A DNA stretch of 15,300 bases from Bacteroidales bacterium UBA5281 (GTDB taxonomy: Bacteria > Bacteroidota > Bacteroidia > Bacteroidales > Lentimicrobiaceae), in the NCBI GenBank assembly GCA_002410555.1, contig DHSR01000062.1, positions 1-15,300 of the forward strand, read 5' to 3'. Positions 1-7,915 of this stretch are shown piece after piece (positions within the stretch are counted from its first letter, which is position 1; each line of letters opens with the position of its first letter). The notes under the pieces were generated by a model. That model made no database searches. It saw only the letters and a list, made by a program, of their open reading frames with translations, and was not told the origin of the DNA. A program made the position numbers and the translations under genes.

Positions 1-47
1 TGCGCTAATGTGTTCGCAAATACTTATTTCTGTTGAACGAGGGCAGG

Positions 48-454
48 AGTTCTGATATTTTGAGTTATACCCCGAACAGCAACAAGTCCTTAAAGCATAT
101 CAGTCTGTTAACAGGCTTATTATTCATAATTTACAGGAACAAGATTTTATAGAAATTTATTTGGAAGAATATCCGAAATCATTATCAGAAACGGACAAAT
201 CGGTATTATACATTGCTAATAAGTTAAATGCTTGTGTATTGAGTAGTGACAAGGCGTTACGTAATTGTGCAAAAAACAAGGACATTGAATATCACGGTAT
301 GATTTGGATTTTTGATAAACTTGTGGAAACATTTGTTTTAACGCCAAAAGAGGCAGCGAGTAAATTGAAACAACTTGTAGCTACCAATTTCATTTTTCAG
401 AATAATCAACAATTAGTTGCAGAAATAGAAAAACGATTAAAAATTTGGAAATAG
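48..454 (+). pseudogene. PIN-domain (VapC-like) nuclease remnant, frameshifted and lacking its N-terminus
   Basis: The C-terminal two thirds of a PIN-domain protein reads cleanly in one frame from 56 to the stop at 452-454. It contains the LSETDKSVLYIA segment and the LSSDKALRNCA segment, which carry the third and fourth acidic residues of PIN nucleases, then a GMIWIFDKLVE stretch and a C-terminal helix typical of Bacteroidota members. An in-frame TGA sits at 53-55. In the next frame, bases 48-59 encode SSDI, which fits the usual (T/S)SD-hydrophobic-EL segment before the ELYPEQQ found here. One extra T in the T run at 58-61 would join the two frames. Further upstream no frame gives a full N-terminus with the first catalytic Asp, although the first bases encode ANVF in another frame. 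I read this as a decayed toxin gene. The first usable start, a TTG at 161, would give only 97 residues without half the active site. A sequencing error in the T run could explain the frameshift but not the missing N-terminus. No antitoxin partner is visible. Confidence 0.6.
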
Positions 455-812
455 CTATCGCAACCAGAATGTTGCACGGACAAAGAAAAGCCCAGCTGCC
501 AACATCGATTTGGCGCAAGCGGGGGTTCAGTTCTTCGTTTGACAGTTTTTCGTAAATATGAACATTCGTGCTTCGTAGGAAGTTTAGTGGTAAAAATCCC
601 CGCCTTCGCCAAGCACCAAAACGTTGTTCCGTTCTAAAAAGTGATCTTAAAATCAACCCATTATAGTAATTTTCAAAAGAATCTCTATCAATCCGATAGA
701 TTAAGCTTATTATTTCATCTGACTTGTAGTTTGAGTAAATGAAGTTTGCCTTCGCATCTATCATCCCTGTTAACTCTTTTAAACCGTTTTTAAATCCTCT
801 TTAATCCCCCAT
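455..812. other. Gene-poor stretch between PIN remnant and res
   Basis: A 124-codon reading frame exists on the minus strand (764-390), but it runs into the end of the PIN remnant. Its second half lies inside the hairpin element at about 495-630 and looks like translated non-coding sequence. The first part (about 50 residues from the ATG at 764) resembles nothing I recognise and might be the start of a small gene whose end was replaced. I see no clear terminator for the res operon downstream of 813. Confidence 0.4.
495..630. repeat. Long imperfect hairpin element, attC-like in shape
   Basis: Bases 510-524 (TTGGCGCAAGCGGGG) pair with 598-612 (CCCCGCCTTCGCCAA) over 15 positions, 13 of them Watson-Crick. 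This makes a GC-rich stem in otherwise AT-rich surroundings. Outside the stem are AAC at 501-503 and GTT at 623-625, an arrangement like the outer core sites of integron attC hairpins. The flanking bases do not match the RYYYAAC/GTTRRRY consensus, so this is a resemblance in layout only. The loop holds several TTCGT repeats. I have the impression of similar sequences downstream of small genes in other Bacteroidota, but cannot verify it here. Confidence 0.5.
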
Positions 813-3518
813 TTAAACAGCCGCTCCTTTCATACTCCTCCCATACTCCGTTACCAATCGCATAAAATCCATATTGGTGTCTGTTTTGTCGTGTGGGATA
901 AGGGCGTATTTCCATGGTTTCTCGTTGCGGGCGGCGTTTATTTCGCTGGCTGTTTGGCAATAGTTGATGGCTGCTTCTGCTTTCAATTGTACTGTGCGGT
1001 CTTCCATTTCATTTTCTGCCTTTATTTCAATAAGATAAATCGTGTCTGCTGTTTCCACAACAAAATCGGGGACGTAACGCTCGGAGTTGTTGTTGTACCA
1101 GATGTTGAACTGCTTTGAGGCCGGGCGCAGCCACCGTTCAACTTCTTCCGGTTTCGCATTTTCTATAATCTCCGAAAACCGTTTTTCGGGTACCGAATCA
1201 AACTTGTATTTGTCGTGGCAGGAACGGGCAAAACCATTGAAAACCTTTGACGATAGTAGTTTTGGGCTTACCGTTGTCCTGAAGTTTAATATCTCCTCTC
1301 CCTTTTCTTTTGAATAATTCCAGGGCAAAACCAGGGCATAAGGTTCAGGCTCGGGTTTGGATTTAGACGTGATTTGTATGGTCAGGTGGTCTTTAACCTG
1401 GGCGTAGATTTTATTCGCAATTAACTCACGATACGTCAATATGGTATCGCCCAGGGTTTCGGGCTTCTTTAATGAATCTTTTACCGCCATTACCGCTTGT
1501 TCACACAGGCTGTACAAAACGTCGGCATTGCTGTCGTAATCAATCTCGGGTTTCTTTTTAAGCAATTCAAGAATGCTGTATTCAGGAAATTCAAGGTCAC
1601 GGGCCGTGATTTTAATTTTATCGGTTTTGTGGTCGTATATGGTCTGTCGTATGAGTTCAAATTCCTGTTGCAGTATGTTTTCTGAAAACGAAGTGGTGTC
1701 TAAATCAAAATCGCTGATGATGCTTTTGTTTTCGGAAATGGTGATGCGGATGTTGGGAATAAGTATATTATTCCTTATGATATTCTCCACCACTTCACCA
1801 TACACCATATCAAGCTCTTTGGCGATAAACTCCTGCTCTTTCGGGGTAAGCTCCGTAAAATCCGCTTTTATACTTTCCTTAATCTCGTTGATGGTTGCCG
1901 CTTTTACCTTTTCATCGGTTAAATCCTTAGGGTTTTTTATGGCTTTATCGTCTATTTTCCGGCGCACGGCTGCACTTACCGAAGTCCGCGCAATATGCTT
2001 GCTTTTGGCTTTTTGCCTGATTTGTTCGTCCTTAATCTGCTCAATTTTAATGCCCTCCTCTTCCAGTTCAACCACATCCTTGGTTCTGGATGCGACAGTT
2101 TCCTTGCGTGAATTTAAATCGGATTTGGTGAGTTCTATTTTGCCAATGGAGTGAAGCAATGAATTTGGGTCTTTGGCTGCATCCACCACTTCCTGAAATT
2201 TATCATGCATCATTATCGAGAGCATATCCACTTTTGCCACACCGGTACGCTTCCCGCCGAAAGGCAGGCGCAATCCACGGCCTATGGTTTGCTCAATCAG
2301 GGTAATGGCATTGGCTGCCCTCAATGGCACGATGGTATATAAATTGGCAACGTCCCAGCCTTCTTTGAGCATGTCCACATGAATCACAATTTCAATGGGA
2401 TTGCCCGGCTTTTCGAGGGTAAGCAGTTGTTCTACCTGGGCTTCGCTTTTGGTGGTGGAATCTATCTGCAACACCTTTTCACGGTACTCCCCATCGTAAA
2501 ATTTGCTGGAAACCATGTAATCGTAAATGCTTTTGGCATGGGTGGTATCCCTGCAGGAGACGAGTATGGTTGGCTTTACCGGGTTTTTATCGTTGTCGGC
2601 AGCATAATTCTGAATGGCAATTTTTGTATCGAGGTGCATCTGAATGGCATCGTTCAGCTTCAGTTTTTCAATTTCACCGGCATCCATGCCATCAAAATTT
2701 GCATTGGCGCGGGTAACTACTGCCGGATTTTTGATGTATTTCCCGTCGCGCAAAGCATCGGCCAGGCCATACTCAAACACCACGTTTTTAAAGCGCTGGT
2801 TGGTACGTGCATCAATGGGGGTGGCCGTAAGCTCAATACCAAGTATAGGGTTAAGTTCATTAAGCGTTTCCATGCCCCGCTCACCCCGGTAGCGGTGCGA
2901 TTCATCCATAATAATAACCAGGTCTTTGAGGTTGACAAGATAATTGTAATAGCTATCGCCCAGTGTTTCCCTGAAACGCTTGATGCGCGGAGGCAACACC
3001 CTTCCATCTTTGGTGGTGGTTTTGATGTCGGCATTTATCTTGCCGATGTTGAACATATTGATTTGAATGGAATCATCGGAGGCTTTTATACCCTTGGTTT
3101 CATAATCCTCGCCCGTGATAATAACGGCCTTGTTCCCAATTTCAGGCAATCCCTTGAATACATATTTTTCAGCGCCTTTGTTGCCAAAATCATCTTTCAG
3201 TTTGTCGTAAATGGTGATGTTGGGCGACAGGATAAAGAAGTTGCGAATGCCTTTTTCTTTGACCAGCCAGGTGACAAAAGCACCCATCAAACGCGTTTTG
3301 CCTATGCCGGTAGCAATGGAATAGCAAACCGACGGAAACTCCCTTTCAAAGGCTTCGAAAAGTGGATAGGCTGCCTTCAGGGTGTTTTCTTTTTCAACTA
3401 TGGGTGCCGAGCCCAATAGACCCGATTTGTTTACCATATCATCCAGAACCTGCAGACTTTGTTTCAGCGGGTCCCTTAAACTCATGGTATTGCCAATGTA
3501 TGCTGTGCTACGGGCCAT
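813..3518 (-). CDS. res: Type III restriction enzyme, Res (helicase/nuclease) subunit
   Basis: A 901-residue restriction subunit of a type III restriction-modification system. With Mod it forms the ATP-dependent complex that translocates or diffuses along DNA and cuts near unmethylated sites. An SF2 helicase core fills the N-terminal half: Walker A ATGIGKT (69-75), DESH box (205-208), TATP (231-234), EGWDV (386-390) and motif VI QTIGRGLRLP (410-419). The C-terminus has a PD-(D/E)xK endonuclease motif, with PD at 817-818 and ExK at 831-833 (IEIKAE). All key residues are present and the length fits the family, so the enzyme looks intact. The ATG at 3518 lies 4 bases after the stop of the KilA-N gene; an internal ATG 11 codons in is an alternative start. 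Last gene of the mod-kilA-N-res operon. GC is near 48% in sampled stretches, far above the Shedu gene in the same block. Confidence 0.95.
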   Translation of the reverse strand: MARSTAYIGNTMSLRDPLKQSLQVLDDMVNKSGLLGSAPIVEKENTLKAAYPLFEAFEREFPSVCYSIATGIGKTRLMGAFVTWLVKEKGIRNFFILSPNITIYDKLKDDFGNKGAEKYVFKGLPEIGNKAVIITGEDYETKGIKASDDSIQINMFNIGKINADIKTTTKDGRVLPPRIKRFRETLGDSYYNYLVNLKDLVIIMDESHRYRGERGMETLNELNPILGIELTATPIDARTNQRFKNVVFEYGLADALRDGKYIKNPAVVTRANANFDGMDAGEIEKLKLNDAIQMHLDTKIAIQNYAADNDKNPVKPTILVSCRDTTHAKSIYDYMVSSKFYDGEYREKVLQIDSTTKSEAQVEQLLTLEKPGNPIEIVIHVDMLKEGWDVANLYTIVPLRAANAITLIEQTIGRGLRLPFGGKRTGVAKVDMLSIMMHDKFQEVVDAAKDPNSLLHSIGKIELTKSDLNSRKETVASRTKDVVELEEEGIKIEQIKDEQIRQKAKSKHIARTSVSAAVRRKIDDKAIKNPKDLTDEKVKAATINEIKESIKADFTELTPKEQEFIAKELDMVYGEVVENIIRNNILIPNIRITISENKSIISDFDLDTTSFSENILQQEFELIRQTIYDHKTDKIKITARDLEFPEYSILELLKKKPEIDYDSNADVLYSLCEQAVMAVKDSLKKPETLGDTILTYRELIANKIYAQVKDHLTIQITSKSKPEPEPYALVLPWNYSKEKGEEILNFRTTVSPKLLSSKVFNGFARSCHDKYKFDSVPEKRFSEIIENAKPEEVERWLRPASKQFNIWYNNNSERYVPDFVVETADTIYLIEIKAENEMEDRTVQLKAEAAINYCQTASEINAARNEKPWKYALIPHDKTDTNMDFMRLVTEYGRSMKGAAV

Positions 3519-3522
3519 ATGC

Positions 3523-4386
3523 TTAAGATTTGCCTTTTTTTAACTGTTTATTGGGGTTTTTCTTAATGGATTTTAATTCATCCTTCTCGTTGAGTATTTG
3601 TAATTGGTAAGATGCTATTTCAACTATCTGCTCAAATCGTATGTCCTTGGCGATTTTTTGCTTTATTAATATTGAGTTCATACTTTCAATATTTGATAAA
3701 ACAGTAAGCTCATTTATACTTGCCATGTCTCTGATATTTAGATTAATCTCAGAGAGTTGTGGATTTGCTTCACGCCAATCTTTCGCGGTACAACCAAAAA
3801 GTGCAACATTTAGTAAATCCGCTTCTTCTGCGTAAAGCAGCCATTCTTTATTTTTGGAATAATTTTTTTGTGGAATGATGTGTTTTTGAACGGCATCTGT
3901 CTGCAGGTGATAATTGGTTTTGCTCAACAATCGCTTTACACTCCACTCAATATTAAGCCTATCGTTTTCTTCTGCCTTCAGCCTTTGATACTCTTTGATT
4001 AAAAGGAGTTGAAACTTTGGGCTAATCCACATGCCGAACTGAAAGGCAATGTCGTTGTGCGCATAGGTGCCGCCATATCTTCCTGCTTTTGCTGTGATTC
4101 CAATGGCATGGGTGCGTTCAAGCCATTGCTTTACCGATAAGACAAAGTTATTACTTCCGGCTGTATTTTTAATTGTACCGAATTCGGTATAATTAAAACC
4201 TGGATTGTACAAAAGCTCCCATTCCCCAAGATATTCAATGGTGCTTTTAAGGCTTAGCCATTTTATAATAATCACCTCCTGCAATTGACTACGCGCCATG
4301 TCAGTTAGTGAAATGTAATCTTCATTGTTGAAGGAGGTTATCTGAATAAGGTTATCCTCCACACGGATTGTCTTTTTATTTCCCAT
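3523..4386 (-). CDS. KilA-N domain DNA-binding protein inside the type III operon
   Basis: A 287-residue protein with an N-terminal KilA-N domain (about residues 5-137), a DNA-binding fold common in phages, large DNA viruses and bacterial mobile genes. Recognisable parts are DYISLTDMAR (23-32), the WE-NP-F-EF segment around 55-70 and AGRYGGTYAHNDIAFQFGMW (101-120) followed by an SPKFQLLLIKEYQRL helix. The C-terminal half (140-287) is helical and lysine-rich at the end, with no motif I recognise. I chose the ATG at 4386, one base after the mod stop (TGAtATG), over an upstream TTG at 4428 that would overlap mod, because this spacing is typical of translational coupling. Its place between mod and res suggests a role tied to the restriction system, such as operon control, DNA binding or phage sensing. 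That role is inference. AT-richer than the mod and res genes around it. Confidence 0.9.
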   Translation of the reverse strand: MGNKKTIRVEDNLIQITSFNNEDYISLTDMARSQLQEVIIIKWLSLKSTIEYLGEWELLYNPGFNYTEFGTIKNTAGSNNFVLSVKQWLERTHAIGITAKAGRYGGTYAHNDIAFQFGMWISPKFQLLLIKEYQRLKAEENDRLNIEWSVKRLLSKTNYHLQTDAVQKHIIPQKNYSKNKEWLLYAEEADLLNVALFGCTAKDWREANPQLSEINLNIRDMASINELTVLSNIESMNSILIKQKIAKDIRFEQIVEIASYQLQILNEKDELKSIKKNPNKQLKKGKS

Positions 4387-4387
4387 A

Positions 4388-6055
4388 TCAAAACAATAAT
4401 TTAGTTTGTGTAGGCTTATCTTTTTCAATTACAGCCGTTTCGGGCTTTACCTCCGGGTTAACAAACGAAGGGATAAAAGCCGGTGCATCGGGATCGGCAG
4501 GCATGTTGATAATGTTGGTTTCGGTGCAGTAATCTTCCTTATCAAATTCGCACTTGCCGAGAATCATATCGGGTATTTTTTTGATTTCGATGCGGGATGA
4601 AAGTTCATTGCAACCCTCGTTAAAAGCCGTACAACAGATGCGCAGGCTCTCTTCGGGTTTCATTTCGCTAAGGATTTGCTCAACAATATCGGGCGTTATA
4701 TGGGTGGTGGTGGTGAAAATAAAGTGGTATTCGGTAGCAAAGCCTTGTTTCCAAACCACCTCTTCGCTGGGTTTATAGATAAACCCTTCCTGCCGGGCCA
4801 TAGATGCCGCCAGCAGGGTGGCGTTGTATTTAGGATTAATGACCCATTGGTTGTATTTGTCTTTTTTCAGCAGGCTGGGTGCCAGATTGTAAAACCGGAA
4901 GCCACCGCCACCTTTCCATTGCACCGCCTTTGAAATGCCGCCCTGGTCGGAGCCATCGCAAACCGCTTTCAGGCGGGGCAGGCAGTGGGTATTGCAATGT
5001 TCGCCCAATTCAATGCCTATGTATTTGCGTTTCATTTTGTGGGCCACGGCAGCGGTAGTGCCGCTGCCCAGAAAGCTATCGAGAACAAAATCACCTTCAT
5101 TGGTAGCTAACTGGATAATCCGTTGAATTAATTTTTCAGGTTTGGGGGTTGTAAATACATCATCATTCTTGAACGATTTTACCTCCTTTTTTGCTTCCTG
5201 ATTGTCGCCGACCTCTGTTCTGTACCAAATGGTTTTACTAACGGAACCTGCTTGTACATCAGAGAGAAACCTTTTTAATCGTGGCATGTTATTGCCTGAT
5301 TCACCAAACCATATCCTGTTATCTTCTGATAACTCATTAAATTTCTCCTTGGAAACTGACCAGCATCTTGATTGAGTAGGTTTAACAACTCTACCGCTTG
5401 GTAATTTTATGGGATAATCGGTGCTTTCAGAGTATGTTTTAACAGTTAAATCTGAAGATGTCCAAATGCCTCTAGGGTCATTGTCTGGATTTTTATACCG
5501 ACTATCCATCTCCTCTGTTCTGGGTAGTAGATTGGGTCTCCAGCCATCTTTATTTTTCGCAAATACCAATATGTGATCATGGCTATCAGAAAGCCATTTT
5601 GTGTCATTTTGTGGAGAAAATTTCTTCTCCCAGATTACATTGGAAACAAAGTTTTTTCTACCAAAGAGTTCATCACAAAGCACTTTTAAATAATGACTTT
5701 CGTCATCATCAATCGAAATCCAGATGCTGCCATCATCAGATAAAAGTTTATAAAGAATTTCAAGGCGCGACTTCATCATATTCAGCCAAATGCTGTGCTC
5801 CAAACCATCGTCATAATGCTCAAAAGCATTGCCGGTATTGTAAGGTGGGTCAATGTAAATGCACTTTATTTTTCCACTAAAGTTTTGTTCCAACGCTTTT
5901 AAGGCCAGCAGATTGTCGGCATGAATCAGCATATTTGCTGTGTCAGCCTCCCCATAAGATTTCTCCGGGTCCTCAATAAGTACACGGGGTTCGGGCTTTA
6001 CATCAATGTCTTTGCCGGGCCAGCAAAGCTCTAACTTTTTATATTTTGAGTTCAT
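4388..6055 (-). CDS. mod: Type III DNA methyltransferase (adenine-N6), Mod subunit
   Basis: A 555-residue modification and specificity subunit of the type III system. It recognises the target sequence, methylates adenine at N6 on one strand using S-adenosylmethionine, and guides Res. The order of motifs is that of a beta-class amino-methyltransferase: the catalytic DPPY (69-72, in IDPPYNTGNAF) comes first, then a variable target-recognition region (about 140-300), then the AdoMet-binding DSFLGSGTTA (326-335) and IGIELGE. A C-terminal part of about 190 residues follows, as in other Mod proteins. The ATG at 6055 (MNSKYKKLEL) is preferred to an in-frame TTG at 6067. The target-recognition segment is markedly AT-richer than the rest (see findings). 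The stop is one base from the KilA-N start. Both motifs are intact, so activity is expected. Confidence 0.95.
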   Translation of the reverse strand: MNSKYKKLELCWPGKDIDVKPEPRVLIEDPEKSYGEADTANMLIHADNLLALKALEQNFSGKIKCIYIDPPYNTGNAFEHYDDGLEHSIWLNMMKSRLEILYKLLSDDGSIWISIDDDESHYLKVLCDELFGRKNFVSNVIWEKKFSPQNDTKWLSDSHDHILVFAKNKDGWRPNLLPRTEEMDSRYKNPDNDPRGIWTSSDLTVKTYSESTDYPIKLPSGRVVKPTQSRCWSVSKEKFNELSEDNRIWFGESGNNMPRLKRFLSDVQAGSVSKTIWYRTEVGDNQEAKKEVKSFKNDDVFTTPKPEKLIQRIIQLATNEGDFVLDSFLGSGTTAAVAHKMKRKYIGIELGEHCNTHCLPRLKAVCDGSDQGGISKAVQWKGGGGFRFYNLAPSLLKKDKYNQWVINPKYNATLLAASMARQEGFIYKPSEEVVWKQGFATEYHFIFTTTTHITPDIVEQILSEMKPEESLRICCTAFNEGCNELSSRIEIKKIPDMILGKCEFDKEDYCTETNIINMPADPDAPAFIPSFVNPEVKPETAVIEKDKPTQTKLLF

Positions 6056-6139
6056 TCGGTTTTGCAAGTGAAATTTGAAGGATGAATGAGTTAAGGCAAT
6101 GGAAGTTAGGGATTAAATATCATCAGCGTACCAATGCAA

Positions 6140-7375
6140 TCACTTCTCTGATAAAACTCTCTGTAACCCTTTTAGTTTTGCTAATAACTCATCGAACGTT
6201 AGTATGTCTACATTCTTTTGGTTAGCTCTTAAAAGTTCAAAACATTTTGATTGATGCTCATTTAATTCACTTTTTAATCCTATCACCAATATCGTTTTAG
6301 GGTCAACAATCTTTTCCTTGTTTCCAAACTCTCTAATGAAAATATCTTTTTGATCAAGACATTGACTAACGCCACCAGATAAGTCATCTGAATATGAATA
6401 AACATCAGGTTTTCGATAAGGAGTATTTTTTAATAAATCCTTTTTATGTGTTTTTATTTCTAACAAAGCAAAATTGACTTGAAATCCATTTTGGAATAGA
6501 AAATCGACTATTCTACCATCTTTATTTTCTAGAGATTTACCACCAACATATGCTTCTTGTTGCCTTAATATTACTTCAAATGGGAATAAGTGATTTAATA
6601 TCCATGAATTTTCCCCAAAGAACTTTTGCCACTGTTTTTCATTATCAACTTTAGATGACAATAATCGCTCAAAATTCTTTATCAAATCTTCAATAAACAC
6701 ATTGTTAATTTTATCCCTAGTTTTAATAAAATTTGAAGTTATAGAAATTTTACTTGGGGGAGCCGTTTCCAGCACCTTTGAAAGTGATTCAATATCACCC
6801 TTTGTTACTTTTTCAAATGAATCAAATTTACCGAGAAAAGCATCTAATTGCCCTGCGTTTAAATAAGCCTTATCTTTAGCCAGTTTAGTGCTAATATTCG
6901 CTAAGCTGTTGTTTATCATAAGTTTTCTGCGGTCATACCACCTTTGTTCGTTAGCAATCTTTCTGAGAATAACATCAAGGTCTGCCCAGTTAATAGAAAG
7001 AGTTTTTTCTAAAAATCTATTTCTAATATTAATTCCAATAGTAACTTTATTAAGATTTTTGAATTTAGGATACAAGAAAGAAAAAAATAGTTTTATTCTT
7101 TGAGTTGCAAGTCCATACCTGCCATTTGTTTTGATATCTTTGGGAAGGGCCGCAATACTCTCCCAACCTCTTAATTCTATCGTTTTTATTCTTTTTGAGC
7201 TTACGCTTCCATTAGTAGGATTGATATTGTATGGATGAAAGATATATACCTTTTTGTTTCGTATAATTTCTTTAGTTGTGAAAATTGGAGTTCCATCATC
7301 ATCACAATATTTATATACGATTTTCTCATCGTTTTCGGAAATTAAGTTTTCTTGATTAGGTAAATATGAATCCAT
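6140..7375 (-). CDS. sduA: Shedu anti-phage nuclease (SduA-like, DUF4263)
   Basis: A 411-residue single-gene defence protein of the Shedu type. The C-terminal DUF4263 domain (about 240-405) starts with NEKQWQKFFGENSWIL (245-260), a usual family opening, and contains a PD-(D/E)xK nuclease core: D291 in GRIVDF and E306/K308 in LLEIKTH. It continues through YSDDLSGGVSQCLDQK and an ILVIG strand to a CFELLR helix and the ILTFDELL end. The N-terminal 230 residues match nothing I can name; in this family that part varies and is thought to sense infection. The gene is strongly AT-rich (20-30% GC in sampled 60-base lines), unlike the mod and res genes, which points to separate acquisition. It lies 84 bases upstream of the mod ATG with no terminator visible, so it may be the first gene of a joint defence transcript. 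Start ATG at 7375. Confidence 0.9.
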   Translation of the reverse strand: MDSYLPNQENLISENDEKIVYKYCDDDGTPIFTTKEIIRNKKVYIFHPYNINPTNGSVSSKRIKTIELRGWESIAALPKDIKTNGRYGLATQRIKLFFSFLYPKFKNLNKVTIGINIRNRFLEKTLSINWADLDVILRKIANEQRWYDRRKLMINNSLANISTKLAKDKAYLNAGQLDAFLGKFDSFEKVTKGDIESLSKVLETAPPSKISITSNFIKTRDKINNVFIEDLIKNFERLLSSKVDNEKQWQKFFGENSWILNHLFPFEVILRQQEAYVGGKSLENKDGRIVDFLFQNGFQVNFALLEIKTHKKDLLKNTPYRKPDVYSYSDDLSGGVSQCLDQKDIFIREFGNKEKIVDPKTILVIGLKSELNEHQSKCFELLRANQKNVDILTFDELLAKLKGLQRVLSEK

Positions 7376-7445
7376 ATGTTTTGGTTATTTAATATATTGA
7401 TTGATTCGTTGAAATCATTTTTGCGATACTAATTAAATTCACTTG

Positions 7446-7478
7446 CTATAATACCAGAATTCCCGTTAAAAGTACAAA
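7446..7478 (-). promoter_or_regulatory. Candidate promoter of the defence operon
   Basis: On the minus strand TTTG (7478-7475) is followed after 21 bases by TATTATAG (7453-7446), a 6 of 8 match to the Bacteroidota TAnnTTTG box at the right spacing. It lies about 70 bases before the Shedu ATG. It is the best candidate in the AT-rich upstream region, but the match is imperfect. Confidence 0.35.
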
Positions 7479-7599
7479 CTTTCCTTATACCAACATGATT
7501 TCCTTCCTAACATTTCTAAAAATATTTATCTGGTATCCAATCAAACCACCCTTAAATCACTTCCTTGTATAAAGAAGTTGCTATCAACCAAATACAAAC

Positions 7600-7830
7600 T
7601 CATGCCTGATACAGATATTCGTTAATAAATCTATTGTAGGTATTGCCTTTGAGGGTTGTTAGTTTATATGCATCCCTGAACAATAGTGTGTTATCCTTTA
7701 CCGCATTGTTAACGTAACCGGCAAATCTTAAGCTGATTCTTTTTTTTGCAGTGGCATAAAAATCCCCTCCACTGGTTTTGGCATTTTCTTTTTTCAATCT
7801 ATATTGCTCCATGTAATTGTTATAAAGCAG
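7600..7830 (-). pseudogene. C-terminal remnant of an ImmA/IrrE-type protein
   Basis: About 76 codons ending at 7600 encode the tail of an ImmA/IrrE metallopeptidase-like antitoxin or regulator: a YNNYMEQY segment, then a GGDFYATAKKRIS-RF motif and LLFRDAYKLTTLKG, which resembles the end of family members such as those paired with PIN-like DUF4411 toxins. The helix-turn-helix and HExxH metallopeptidase parts that should lie upstream are absent. The reading frame stays open upstream to an ATG at 8028, but that extension passes backwards through the unrelated tandem repeat and terminator described below and is not part of the gene. No toxin partner remains. Family assignment rests on motif memory, so it is moderately certain; that the gene is truncated is clearer. 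Confidence 0.55.
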
Positions 7831-7890
7831 GACATGGATCACGACATGAAGCACGACATGAACAACAAACCAAAGCAGGAAGTGCAGTAA
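7831..7890 (+). pseudogene. 3' tail of a His/Met/Asp-rich gene, with 12-base tandem repeats
   Basis: Three tandem 12-base units (gacatggatcac, gacatgaagcac, gacatgaacaac) at 7831-7866 encode DMDHDMKHDMNN on the plus strand, then KPKQEVQ and a TAA stop at 7888-7890. A His/Met/Asp-rich tail of this kind is seen at the ends of Bacteroidota copper- or heavy-metal-handling proteins. Upstream of 7831 the frame runs into the ImmA/IrrE remnant, so only the tail survives. A terminator hairpin lies just downstream in the matching orientation, which supports a real gene end. The metal link is inference from composition alone. Confidence 0.35.
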
Positions 7891-7915
7891 ATTTTTAAGT
7901 TTACATAAAAAAAAG

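Noticed and set aside
390..764. 124-codon minus-strand reading frame
   Set aside because: Overlaps the PIN remnant and the hairpin element, no recognisable family, and the second half looks like translated non-coding repeat.
1573..2154. 193-codon plus-strand frame with hydrophobic, Ser-rich translation
   Set aside because: Antisense to res; composition results from the complementary codons.
2379..3419. 346-codon reading frame on the plus strand
   Set aside because: Lies antisense inside res, whose helicase motifs are certain; its translation shows no domain. It is a shadow frame.
4386..4428. Upstream TTG start for the KilA-N gene
   Set aside because: Would overlap mod by 41 bases; the ATG one base after the mod stop gives the complete domain and fits coupling.
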